Assembly: GCA_902789555.1 (NCBI GenBank)
Contig: CADAOF010000005.1
Coordinates: 1 to 64,000, forward strand
DNA length: 64,000 nt
Reading direction: 5' to 3'
DNA from: an uncultured Lachnospiraceae bacterium
GTDB lineage: Bacteria > Bacillota > Clostridia > Lachnospirales > Lachnospiraceae
Shown in pieces: positions 39,941 through 47,638 of the stretch. The first letter of the stretch is position 1. Each line of letters opens with the position of its first letter. The notes under the pieces were generated by a model. That model saw only the letters and a list, made by a program, of their open reading frames with translations. It searched no databases and was not told the DNA's origin. The position numbers were made by a program, and so were the translations under genes.

Positions 39941-40353
39941 AAAAAGTATTTGCTCTGTATCTTTCTATTATGCTCATCGTTCTGCCATGTTTTTCGGCAT
40001 GGGCTGCCACTGACGACATGATCTTTACAACAGCTATAGTGTCAGAACGTACCCGCAGCACAGTAACGGGTCATAAATCTTATTCCCCTACCGACGGAAG
40101 CGGAAGTACTATTGCCACAGCAACTTTGACAGGCAGTTTCACCTTTAACGGAACCACTTCAAGCTGCACTGGTGCCTCCTGTGATGTTACGATTTACAAC
40201 AATTCCTGGAGCACCAAATCGGTTAATGCATACACTTCTGGCTATTCTGCTATAGCTGAAGTTACCATAATACGCAAACTGCTTTTTATCACGGTAGAGA
40301 CTAAGAGCTTCTCTATTACTCTTTCCTGTGACAGATATGGAAACTTAACATAA
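39937..40353 (+). CDS. Small secreted protein of unknown function
   Basis: 138 residues with a clear signal peptide (cleavage near CFSAWA-AT, about residue 23). The mature part is Ser/Thr-rich and beta-rich, with three cysteines (SSCTGASCD and LSCDRYGN). I do not recognise the family. It is coupled by ATGA overlap to the HAAS protein, so it is the likely output of the PadR/HAAS cassette, and it faces the secreted protease genes across the divergent promoter. It could be a surface protein, a protease substrate or an inhibitor; none is shown. Confidence 0.75.
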   Translation: MKKVFALYLSIMLIVLPCFSAWAATDDMIFTTAIVSERTRSTVTGHKSYSPTDGSGSTIATATLTGSFTFNGTTSSCTGASCDVTIYNNSWSTKSVNAYTSGYSAIAEVTIIRKLLFITVETKSFSITLSCDRYGNLT

Positions 40354-40389
40354 AGTATTGCACTTCAACAAAGGCATCTTACCCGTCAT

Positions 40390-40422
40390 TCCGGCCAGGG
40401 CTTCTACGACTACCGCAAATAA
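40390..40422 (+). repeat. 33-bp direct repeat, copy 2 (orphan hbd tail)
   Basis: 32 of 33 bases match the last 33 bases of hbd, including the stop codon, but no hbd sequence precedes it: similarity stops abruptly at 40390. It is followed by a terminator. It is either a remnant of a second hbd copy or the far end of an insertion. Confidence 0.9.
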
Positions 40423-40451
40423 TGGTCAGGGTCCCTGAGACATGACAAAGG

Positions 40452-40475
40452 GGCGGCCTCCGGGCCGCCTTTTTT
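40452..40475 (+). terminator. Rho-independent terminator after the island
   Basis: A 7-bp GC stem (40452-40458 with 40463-40469), TCCG loop and T6. It may be the original hbd terminator displaced by the island, or the terminator of the secreted-protein cassette. Confidence 0.85.
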
Positions 40476-40507
40476 AATGTAAAAACAGAGAAACCGCGTT
40501 TTTCCCG

Positions 40508-40577
40508 TTGACAGTCCGCATTTTATACGCTACATTGTATATTGATATAAAAGCAAAGAAAAAACGCCGCAAGGCGC
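40508..40577 (+). promoter_or_regulatory. bcd promoter and GCAA-tetraloop leader hairpin
   Basis: TTGACA (40508-40513), a 17-base spacer and TACATT (40531-40536). The leader carries the hairpin CGCC-GCAA-GGCG (40565-40576) followed by CTTTTTAT, the same core as in the crt leader. Confidence 0.7.
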
Positions 40578-40633
40578 TTTTTATCTTTTCTTCAGTATGT
40601 TATTTATTTAACAATATCTCAGGAGGTTGCAAA

Positions 40634-41779
40634 ATGGATTTTGCCTTAAGCCAGGAACACGCCATGGCGCGCGACCTGTTCAAGAGCTTTGCCGAGAACG
40701 AAGTAAAGCCCCTTGCGCAGGAGATCGATGAAGAAGAACGTTTCCCGTCGGAAAGCGTCGCCAAGATGGCGAAGCTCGGTTTCCTCGGGATCGCGGTCCC
40801 GAAGCAGTACGGCGGACAGGGCTGTGATTACCTGACCTACACCATGTGCGTGGAAGAACTCGCCAAGGTGTGCGGTACCACCGCTGTCGTCCTCTCCGCT
40901 CACACCTCTCTGTGCCAGATGCCCATCCTGCATTTCGGTACCGAGGAGCAGAAGCAGAAATACCTCGTCCCGCTTGCCAAGGGTGAGAAGCTCGGCGCGT
41001 TCGGCCTGACCGAACCCGGTGCCGGCACTGACGCCGCAGGCCAGCAGACCAAGGCCGTGCTCGACGGCGATGAATGGGTCCTGAACGGAACCAAGATGTT
41101 CATCACCAACGGCTACTACGCCGATACCTATGTCATCTTCGCCATGACCGACAAATCGCTCGGCCGCAAGGGCATCTCTGCCTTCATCGTGGAAAAGGGC
41201 ACGCCCGGCTTCACCTTCGGCACGAAGGAAAAGAAAATGGGTATCCGCGGCAGCGCGACCTATGAACTCGTCTTTACCGACTGCCGTATCCCGAAAGAGA
41301 ACCTCCTGGGCAAACCCGGCGAAGGCTACAAGATCGCCATGGATACGCTGGACGGCGGCCGTATCGGCATTGCCGCACAGGCCCTCGGCCTTGCGGAAGG
41401 CGCGCTCCAGGTCACTGTCGATTACGTAAAGACCCGCAAGCAGTTCGGCAAGACGCTGGGCCAGTTCCAGAACACCCAGTTCCAGTTAGCCGACATGGCG
41501 ACCCGCTGCGACGCGGCCCAGCTGCTCGTCTACCGCGCAGCCATCGACCATGACATTCCGAAGAAGACCAGCGACGGCATGACTTCCTCCATGGCCAAGC
41601 TTTATGCCGCGGAGACCGCGATGTACGTGACCACCAAGGCTGTCCAGCTGCACGGCGGCTACGGCTACATCCGCGACTATGACGTGGAACGCATGATGCG
41701 CGACGCCAAGATCACCGAGATCTACGAAGGCACTTCCGAAGTGCAGCGCATGGTCATCGCGAAGAATCTGCTGAAGTGA
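40634..41779 (+). CDS. bcd: Butyryl-CoA dehydrogenase (acyl-CoA dehydrogenase)
   Basis: 381 residues from the ATG at 40634, preceded by CAGGAGG; the longer frame begins inside the -35 element and is rejected. Acyl-CoA dehydrogenase fold with FGLTEPGAGTDA, the catalytic base E365 in IYEGTSEVQ, and FAD contacts QLHGGYGYIRDYDVER. It reduces crotonyl-CoA to butyryl-CoA. Followed by etfB and etfA, the usual clostridial arrangement for electron-bifurcating Bcd-Etf. Confidence 0.94.
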   Translation: MDFALSQEHAMARDLFKSFAENEVKPLAQEIDEEERFPSESVAKMAKLGFLGIAVPKQYGGQGCDYLTYTMCVEELAKVCGTTAVVLSAHTSLCQMPILHFGTEEQKQKYLVPLAKGEKLGAFGLTEPGAGTDAAGQQTKAVLDGDEWVLNGTKMFITNGYYADTYVIFAMTDKSLGRKGISAFIVEKGTPGFTFGTKEKKMGIRGSATYELVFTDCRIPKENLLGKPGEGYKIAMDTLDGGRIGIAAQALGLAEGALQVTVDYVKTRKQFGKTLGQFQNTQFQLADMATRCDAAQLLVYRAAIDHDIPKKTSDGMTSSMAKLYAAETAMYVTTKAVQLHGGYGYIRDYDVERMMRDAKITEIYEGTSEVQRMVIAKNLLK

Positions 41780-41795
41780 TAAGGGGGAATAAACC

Positions 41796-42581
41796 GTGAA
41801 TATCGTTGTTTGCATCAAACAGGTCCCGGATACTGCCGGCGGCGTAAAATTCAACCCGGACGGCACGCTTGACCGCGCCGCCATGCTTGCCATCATGAAC
41901 CCCGACGACAAGGCCGGCCTGGAAGCCGCCCTTCGTCTTAAGGATGAATACGGCGCCAAGGTCACCGTCGTGACCATGGGTCTGCCGAAGGCCGACGCGA
42001 TCCTCCGCGAAGCCATGGCCATGGGCGCCGGCGACGCCGTTCTGGTCACCGACAGAGTTCTCGGCGGCGCCGATACCTGGGCTACCTCCCAGACGCTTGC
42101 CGGTGCGCTCCGCGCTCTGGACTACGACCTCGTCATCACCGGCCGTCAGGCCATCGACGGCGACACCGCACAGGTCGGCCCGCAGCTGTCCGTGCACCTC
42201 GGCCTGCCCATCGTCAGCTATACCCAGAAGCTTAAGATCGAAGGCGACTACGTGATCGCCGAGCGCATGTTCGACGACCGTCATCACGTGCTGAAGGTCA
42301 AGATGCCCTGCCTGCTGACCGCTCTTTCCGAACTCAACGAACCCCGCTACATGACTCCTGGCGGCATTTTCGAAGCGTTCCAGAAACCCGTCACCATAAT
42401 GGGCCGCAAGGACCTTGTGGACACGCTGGATTCCAACATCGGCAAGGTCGGTTCCCCGACCCAGATCGCCAAGGCGTCCGACAAGGTCCGCAAAGGCGCC
42501 GGCACCCAGTACATCCCCGAGGATGCGACCGATGCCGCTGAGTACATCGTTGGCAAGCTGAAAGAAAAGTTCATCATCTAA
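41796..42581 (+). CDS. etfB: Electron transfer flavoprotein beta subunit
   Basis: 261 residues, EtfB family, with VCIKQVPDT at the start and the nucleotide-binding GRQAIDGDTAQVGPQL. It pairs with EtfA and binds a flavin; in bifurcating Bcd-Etf complexes it takes electrons from NADH. 16 bases after bcd. Confidence 0.95.
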   Translation: MNIVVCIKQVPDTAGGVKFNPDGTLDRAAMLAIMNPDDKAGLEAALRLKDEYGAKVTVVTMGLPKADAILREAMAMGAGDAVLVTDRVLGGADTWATSQTLAGALRALDYDLVITGRQAIDGDTAQVGPQLSVHLGLPIVSYTQKLKIEGDYVIAERMFDDRHHVLKVKMPCLLTALSELNEPRYMTPGGIFEAFQKPVTIMGRKDLVDTLDSNIGKVGSPTQIAKASDKVRKGAGTQYIPEDATDAAEYIVGKLKEKFII

Positions 42582-42593
42582 GGAGGCGGAAAC

Positions 42594-43649
42594 ATGAATC
42601 GCGAAGAATATAAGGGCGTCTATGTATACGCCCAGCAAGTCGACAATAAAGTCAGCAATATCGCGCTCGAGCTGCTCGGCAAGGCCAAAGCGCTGGCCGA
42701 CGACCTCGGCAGCGAAGTGGTTGCCATGCTCCTCGGCTCCGACATCAAGGATCAGGCCCAGATCCTCGCCGAATACGGCGCAGATAAAGTCATCGTAGTG
42801 GATCACCCGTTCCTGAAGGAATACATGACCGAACCGTACACCCAGGCCATTTCCGCGATCATCCGCGAATTCAAGCCTGACGTCGTGCTCTTCGGCGCGA
42901 CCGCCATCGGCCGTGACCTTGCTCCCTGCGTCGCTGCCACCGTGCACACCGGCCTGACCGCCGACTGTACCAAGCTGGACATCGGCGACTTCCCCATGAC
43001 CCCTATCCCGGGCAAGGAGACCCTGCATAAGCAGCTGCTCATGACCCGTCCCGCCTTCGGCGGCAATACCATCGCCACCATCGCCATTCCGGATTTCCGT
43101 CCGCAGATGGCCACGGTCCGTCCGGGCGTCATGCAGAAGCTTCCGCGCAATAAGGAAGCAAAGGCCGAGATCATCGATTTCGACGCGCATCTCGAGAAGA
43201 ACAACCGCTACGTGGAGATCCTTGACGTCGTCAAGAAAGTCTCCGATTACGTGGACATTCAGGACGCCAAGATCCTCGTTTCCGGCGGCCGCGGCATGCA
43301 GAACAAGGAAAACTACGAGAAGTACCTTCGTCCTCTGGCAAACCTGCTCGGCGGACAGGTCTCCTCTTCCCGCGCGGGCGTCGACCAGTTCGGCATCCCG
43401 AAGGAACTGCAGGTCGGCCAGACCGGCAAGACCGTGCGTCCGAAACTTTACATTGCCTGCGGCATTTCCGGCGCCATCCAGCACCTGGCCGGCATGGAAG
43501 AATCCGATCTCATCATTGCCATCAACAAGGATGAGACCGCTCCCATCTTCGACGTGGCCGACTACGGCATCGTGGGCGACCTCTTCCAGATCATCCCGAT
43601 CCTGACCAAGATGGTCGAACAGGAACTGGCGAAGAAGGCTGAGATGTAA
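42594..43649 (+). CDS. etfA: Electron transfer flavoprotein alpha subunit
   Basis: 351 residues. The C-terminal FAD-binding domain has [32 protein letters not shown] and the family signature [17 protein letters not shown]. It forms the Etf heterodimer with EtfB and delivers electrons to Bcd. 12 bases after etfB; AGGAGG precedes the start. Confidence 0.96.
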   Translation: MNREEYKGVYVYAQQVDNKVSNIALELLGKAKALADDLGSEVVAMLLGSDIKDQAQILAEYGADKVIVVDHPFLKEYMTEPYTQAISAIIREFKPDVVLFGATAIGRDLAPCVAATVHTGLTADCTKLDIGDFPMTPIPGKETLHKQLLMTRPAFGGNTIATIAIPDFRPQMATVRPGVMQKLPRNKEAKAEIIDFDAHLEKNNRYVEILDVVKKVSDYVDIQDAKILVSGGRGMQNKENYEKYLRPLANLLGGQVSSSRAGVDQFGIPKELQVGQTGKTVRPKLYIACGISGAIQHLAGMEESDLIIAINKDETAPIFDVADYGIVGDLFQIIPILTKMVEQELAKKAEM

Positions 43650-43664
43650 GTTTCGTCCCGCATA

Positions 43665-43703
43665 CGGAAAGGCATGGTCTCCGGGCCATGCCTTTTCCGT
43701 TTT
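43665..43703 (+). terminator. Rho-independent terminator after etfA
   Basis: A 13-bp stem with one bulged base (43665-43677 with 43686-43699), then TTTT. The ribosome binding site of the next gene follows immediately. Confidence 0.8.
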
Positions 43704-43713
43704 AAGGAGGATA

Positions 43714-44820
43714 ATGATGGAATACAGAAAAACCGTCGTCCTGAAGGACGGCAGGGAATGCATCTTAAGAAGCGGTACGGCGGCTGACGCACAGGCGGTG
43801 CTGGACAATTTCATCCTGACGCACGCCCAGACGGAGTTTCTGACGTCCTATCCCGATGAGATCCGCTTCACCCTCGAACAGGAAGCGGACTATCTCGCAA
43901 AGCGGGCGGAAGCGCCGAGGGAGATCGAATTGCTGGCGGAGCTGGGCGGCAAAATTGCCGGAACTGCCGGCATCCACGGCATCGGTTCCTATGAGAAGGT
44001 CAAGCACCGTGCGGGCTTCGGCATCAGCCTTGACGAAGCATTCTGGGGACTCGGCATCGGCAGGGCGCTCACCCGCGCCTCGGCCGAATGCGCGAAGGCT
44101 GCAGGCTATGAGCAGCTGGAACTGGAAGCCGTCGCAGAAAACGCCAGGGCGGTCATGCTCTACAAAACCGAAGGATTTAAGGAATACGGCCGGAATCCGA
44201 AGGGATTCCGCCTCCGGAGCGGCGCCTTCCAGGAGACCGTCCTCATGCGACTGGATCTGCTGCGGGGAAATGGCCCTGCGGAGCCCCCGGAAGAAAAGCT
44301 GACATTGACCGAGCCGACGCCGGAACAGGAGAAAGAGATCCTCGCCTACCGGCAGGAGTTTCTCGACTCCGGCGACTCCATGGACGGGACCGGCTCCCTC
44401 AGGCGCTGTGAAAACGCCGCGCAGTGGTTTGAAGAGATCGAAATATTCCGCAACCCGGCAGCTGTCCCCGAAGGCAAGGTACCGTCGACCCAGTTCGTCT
44501 TCGTCCGCGAATCGGACGGCAAAGTCGTCGGCATGCTGCAGTTCAGGCATTATCTGAACGATTATCTCCGGCAGTTTGCCGGACACATCGGCTATTCGGT
44601 AAGACCGAGCGAACGCCGGAAAGGCTACGCGGAGCAGATGCTGAAGGCTGCTCTTCCGCTCTGCCGGGCATTCGGCCTTGACCGCGTCATGATCACCTGC
44701 CGTGACACGAACGAAGGGAGCCGCAGGACCATCCTTGCGAACGGCGGCGTCTACGAATCGACGGCCTATGAGCCCGACAGACAGGTGAATCTCCAGCGCT
44801 ACTGGATCGATCTGGCCTGA
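43714..44820 (+). CDS. Tandem GNAT acetyltransferase
   Basis: 368 residues with two GNAT-type halves. The N-terminal half (about 1-190) has the acetyl-CoA loop region GLGIGRALTRASAECAK. The C-terminal half (about 195-368) has VRPSERRKGYAEQML. Two-domain GNAT proteins of this sort occur in Firmicutes; substrate unknown. AAGGAGG precedes two tandem ATGs. It sits after the etfA terminator, so it may rely on read-through or a promoter I cannot see. Confidence 0.85.
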   Translation: MMEYRKTVVLKDGRECILRSGTAADAQAVLDNFILTHAQTEFLTSYPDEIRFTLEQEADYLAKRAEAPREIELLAELGGKIAGTAGIHGIGSYEKVKHRAGFGISLDEAFWGLGIGRALTRASAECAKAAGYEQLELEAVAENARAVMLYKTEGFKEYGRNPKGFRLRSGAFQETVLMRLDLLRGNGPAEPPEEKLTLTEPTPEQEKEILAYRQEFLDSGDSMDGTGSLRRCENAAQWFEEIEIFRNPAAVPEGKVPSTQFVFVRESDGKVVGMLQFRHYLNDYLRQFAGHIGYSVRPSERRKGYAEQMLKAALPLCRAFGLDRVMITCRDTNEGSRRTILANGGVYESTAYEPDRQVNLQRYWIDLA

Positions 44821-44897
44821 CGTTTTTCTCCACACGAGACTTTCGGCCGGCCAAGTTCTGTTTCCCGAAATTTTTTGCGATTTTTTCAAAAAAGTGC

Positions 44898-44926
44898 TTG
44901 ACAAGCGAAAAACACATGTGTAAAAT
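44898..44926 (+). promoter_or_regulatory. Sigma-A promoter of the T-box/ABC transporter operon
   Basis: TTGACA (44898-44903), a 17-base spacer and TAAAAT (44921-44926), about 15 bases before the T-box stem I. Confidence 0.85.
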
Positions 44927-44934
44927 CCCGGGCA

Positions 44935-45213
44935 TAAACCGATGACGGAGGATAGTAATTCTCTCTCCCCTGACCACAGCGAGCCGCAGACGGTGAAAGG
45001 CGGCGTCAGCGAAAGAATGAACGCGCTCCCGAGGGCAAACTGAACCGGCTTCAGCCGAAGTAGGGGAGACAGAGTGGTTCTCTGTAGAAGAAAACCGGCG
45101 TCTTGTCAGAGACGCGCAGAGGGCATGCGCAAGGCGCATGAAGCCGGGTGGTACCGCAGGAATTACAGCCTGTCCCGACATTGTAAAAAACAGTGTCGGG
45201 GCGGGCTTTTTGA
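44935..45213 (+). ncRNA. T-box riboswitch, probably reading tRNA-Arg
   Basis: Stem I elements are visible: GATAGTAA (S-turn side), GAGCC...GGTGAAAGGC in the distal part, and GAACGCG then CTCCCGAG on the descending side. The T-box bulge TGGTACCGC lies at 45149-45157; its variable T expects discriminator base A in the tRNA. The terminator is a 16-bp stem with three G-U pairs (45168-45183 with 45191-45206) and T5. The codon after GAA at 45022-45024 is CGC (Arg). The alternative register after the earlier GAA gives AGA, also Arg. Uncharged tRNA-Arg should therefore raise expression of the transporter operon downstream. Confidence 0.9.
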
Positions 45214-45259
45214 TTTCCTGACAGAACGAAAGCCCCCGGCACGGAAAGAAGGAGAAATC

Positions 45260-46195
45260 ATGAAAAAAACAAGCAAGACCCTCGCCATCCTCCTGACCGT
45301 CATCCTCTGCGCCGCTCTTCTCGGCGCCTGCGGCAGCAAACCGTCCTCCGGAAAGACCGGAAAGGACTCTACCTACGCCTATCTTCTGGATACATCCTCT
45401 CTGAAGAAGCCGGAGCTCGATCTGAAAAACCCGAGCGGCGTGCTGAAAGACGTTCTCGACCGGGGCGTCCTCCGGATCGCCACCTCTCCCGATTACCCGC
45501 CGGCTGAATTCATCACCGAGAACGGGACCGTGTACGGCGCTGAAATGATGCTCGCCAAGTACGCCGCGGACTGTCTGGGCGTCGACCTCGCCATCGAGAC
45601 CATGGATTTTAACGGGACGCTGATCGCCGTACAGACTGGGAAAGTTGACCTCGGTGTTTCCGGCTACGGCTGGAAGGCCGACCGCGCCGAGAGCTTCGAG
45701 CTCACCACCGGCTACGTCGGCGACCCGGACGAAGCCGAATACCATACCCTGATCGTTCCGGCCGGACAGGAAGGCAATTACAACTCCTGCGCCGATTTCG
45801 TCGGGAAGCACATCCTCGCGCAGGCCGGTTCCCTCCAACAGATGTACGTGGAGGATCAGATCCTGGCCATCGATCCTGACAAGAAGACCGAGCTGGAATT
45901 CGTATCCACGCTGGATCAGGCCATCCTCGGCCTCTCCGCAGGCAAGTGCGATGCCGTGGCCCTGGACGGCACGACGGCGGAACAGTACGTGAAGCAGTCC
46001 GAAGGCAAGTTCGCCCTTTCCGGCGTACACTTCGACCTTTCCCTCTACGATGATTACGAAGGTACGGTCATGGCCATCAAGAAGGGTGAGACCGCTTTCC
46101 TCGAACTCATCAACAGCATCATCGCCGCCGTGAAGGAAAACGGCTACTACGGCGAATTCTATAAGACGGCCAAGCAGCAGGCCGGCCTGGAGTAA
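45260..46195 (+). CDS. Amino-acid ABC transporter substrate-binding lipoprotein
   Basis: 311 residues from the ATG at 45260 with AGAAGGAGA upstream; the open frame continues back into the T-box but has no ribosome site. The lipoprotein signal ends in LLGAC (about residue 22). A type-2 periplasmic binding fold (SBP family 3) follows with GVLRIATSPDYPPAEFI, LAIETMDFNGTLIA and KCDAVALDG. Substrate is a polar amino acid; the T-box suggests arginine. Confidence 0.92.
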   Translation: MKKTSKTLAILLTVILCAALLGACGSKPSSGKTGKDSTYAYLLDTSSLKKPELDLKNPSGVLKDVLDRGVLRIATSPDYPPAEFITENGTVYGAEMMLAKYAADCLGVDLAIETMDFNGTLIAVQTGKVDLGVSGYGWKADRAESFELTTGYVGDPDEAEYHTLIVPAGQEGNYNSCADFVGKHILAQAGSLQQMYVEDQILAIDPDKKTELEFVSTLDQAILGLSAGKCDAVALDGTTAEQYVKQSEGKFALSGVHFDLSLYDDYEGTVMAIKKGETAFLELINSIIAAVKENGYYGEFYKTAKQQAGLE

Positions 46196-46216
46196 AGGCG
46201 CGGAAGGAGGCCTCCG

Positions 46217-46882
46217 ATGGGCAAAGGACTCTTTGAAGTACTTTTCGAATACTGGCCGATCTTTCTGAAAGGCCTGTGGGGCACGCTGAAATACGCCTTC
46301 ATCGCCGTGACGCTCGGCAGCATTCTGGGCGCTCTCGTTGCCATTGTGCATCTGTCAAAGAAAAAAGCGGTATCGTCTCTCGCCGCGGTCTACGTGAACG
46401 TCCTCCGCGGAACGCCGCTCCTCGTGCAGATGTACATCTCCTACTACTTCATCCCCATGGCGATCCCGGCGTTAAACAGCATCGACAAGATCTACTACGT
46501 GATGCTGGCGCTGACCTTAAACTCGAGTGCATACGTTGCGGAGATCATCCGCAGCGGCATCGGATCCGTCGACCGCGGCCAGGCGGAAGCTGCTCGTTCG
46601 CTGGGGCTATCGGGCGGACAGACGATGACCCGCATCATCCTGCCGCAGGCGGTCAAGAACATCCTGCCGGCGCTCGGCAACGAATACATCGCCATGATCA
46701 AGGAGACCTCGCTTGCCGGCACCTTCATGCTGTACGAACTGATGTACACCCGGACCATCCTGGCCAATAAGTATCTGGTCTGGCAGCCGCAGCTCATCAT
46801 CGCGGGCATCTACCTGGCCGTCACGCTCCTGCTCTCCGCCGGAGTCAAGAAAATGGAAAAGAGGTTGAGCGTCAGTGACTGA
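46217..46882 (+). CDS. Amino-acid ABC transporter permease
   Basis: 221 residues of the HisM/GlnP type, with about five membrane segments and the EAA loop [17 protein letters not shown]. The conserved [11 protein letters not shown] is present. It lies 21 bases after the binding protein and overlaps the ATPase gene by 8 bases. Confidence 0.95.
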   Translation: MGKGLFEVLFEYWPIFLKGLWGTLKYAFIAVTLGSILGALVAIVHLSKKKAVSSLAAVYVNVLRGTPLLVQMYISYYFIPMAIPALNSIDKIYYVMLALTLNSSAYVAEIIRSGIGSVDRGQAEAARSLGLSGGQTMTRIILPQAVKNILPALGNEYIAMIKETSLAGTFMLYELMYTRTILANKYLVWQPQLIIAGIYLAVTLLLSAGVKKMEKRLSVSD

Positions 46883-47618
46883 GATCGGTATTCCCTTAAT
46901 TGAAACGGTCGGCCTGACCAAGAAGTTCGGCGAGCTGGATGTGCTGAAAGGCATCAGCGAACGCATTTACAAAGGTGAAGTGGTCTCCGTGATCGGCCCG
47001 TCGGGCGGCGGAAAATCCACCTTCCTGCGCTGCCTGAACCTGCTGGAAACACCGACCTCGGGCAAGGTCCTTTTTGAAGGCGCGGAACTTTCCGAAAAGT
47101 CCACCGACCTCGACGCGTACCGCCGGAAGATCGGGATGGTCTTTCAGCAGTTCAACGTCTTCCCGCATCTCAAGGTGATCGACAACATCACCCTCGCCCC
47201 GGTGCTGACCGGGAAGATGAGCAGGGAAGAAGCCAACGCCCAGGCGCTCGAACTGCTGGAGAAGGTCGGTCTCGGCGACAAGGCGGAGGAATACCCCCGC
47301 AAGCTCTCCGGCGGGCAGAAACAGCGGCTCGCCATCGTCCGCGCCCTGGCCATGCAGCCGGACGTGATGCTCTTCGACGAGCCGACCTCCGCCCTCGACC
47401 CCGAGATGGTGAAGGGCGTGCTGGAGGTCATCCAGAAGCTTGCCGAAAGCGGCATGACCTGCGTGATCGTCACACATGAAATGGGCTTTGCCCGGAAGGT
47501 CTCGGGCCGCGTGCTCTTCATCGACGGCGGCGTGATCGCCGAATCCGGAACGCCCGAAGAGATCTTCGACCACCCGAAAAACCCCAGAACGCAGGAATTC
47601 CTCGCGCAAGTCCTGTAG
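46875..47618 (+). CDS. Amino-acid ABC transporter ATP-binding protein
   Basis: 247 residues. Walker A is GPSGGGKST, the signature is LSGGQKQR, Walker B is [12 protein letters not shown], and the switch His is in [10 protein letters not shown]. GlnQ/HisP type. It powers the permease next to it; third gene of the T-box operon. Confidence 0.96.
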   Translation: MTEIGIPLIETVGLTKKFGELDVLKGISERIYKGEVVSVIGPSGGGKSTFLRCLNLLETPTSGKVLFEGAELSEKSTDLDAYRRKIGMVFQQFNVFPHLKVIDNITLAPVLTGKMSREEANAQALELLEKVGLGDKAEEYPRKLSGGQKQRLAIVRALAMQPDVMLFDEPTSALDPEMVKGVLEVIQKLAESGMTCVIVTHEMGFARKVSGRVLFIDGGVIAESGTPEEIFDHPKNPRTQEFLAQVL

Positions 47619-47638
47619 ATCCCCGAAAGGAGCCGTCC

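Noticed and set aside
37326-40353. A transposon or phage remnant as the carrier of the low-GC island
   Set aside because: No transposase, integrase, recombinase or terminal inverted repeats are visible; only the 33-bp direct repeat supports insertion.
40508-40633. 42-residue N-terminal extension of butyryl-CoA dehydrogenase
   Set aside because: The extended start coincides with the -35 element of the promoter; the ATG at 40634 has CAGGAGG and matches the family start.
41754-43814. A 686-codon open frame antisense to etfB and etfA
   Set aside because: Same codon-bias shadow effect; the sense strand encodes clear Etf subunits.
45074-45259. N-terminal extension of the binding protein into the T-box
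   Set aside because: It would translate the T-box and its terminator and lacks a ribosome site; the ATG at 45260 has a strong one and begins a normal lipoprotein signal.
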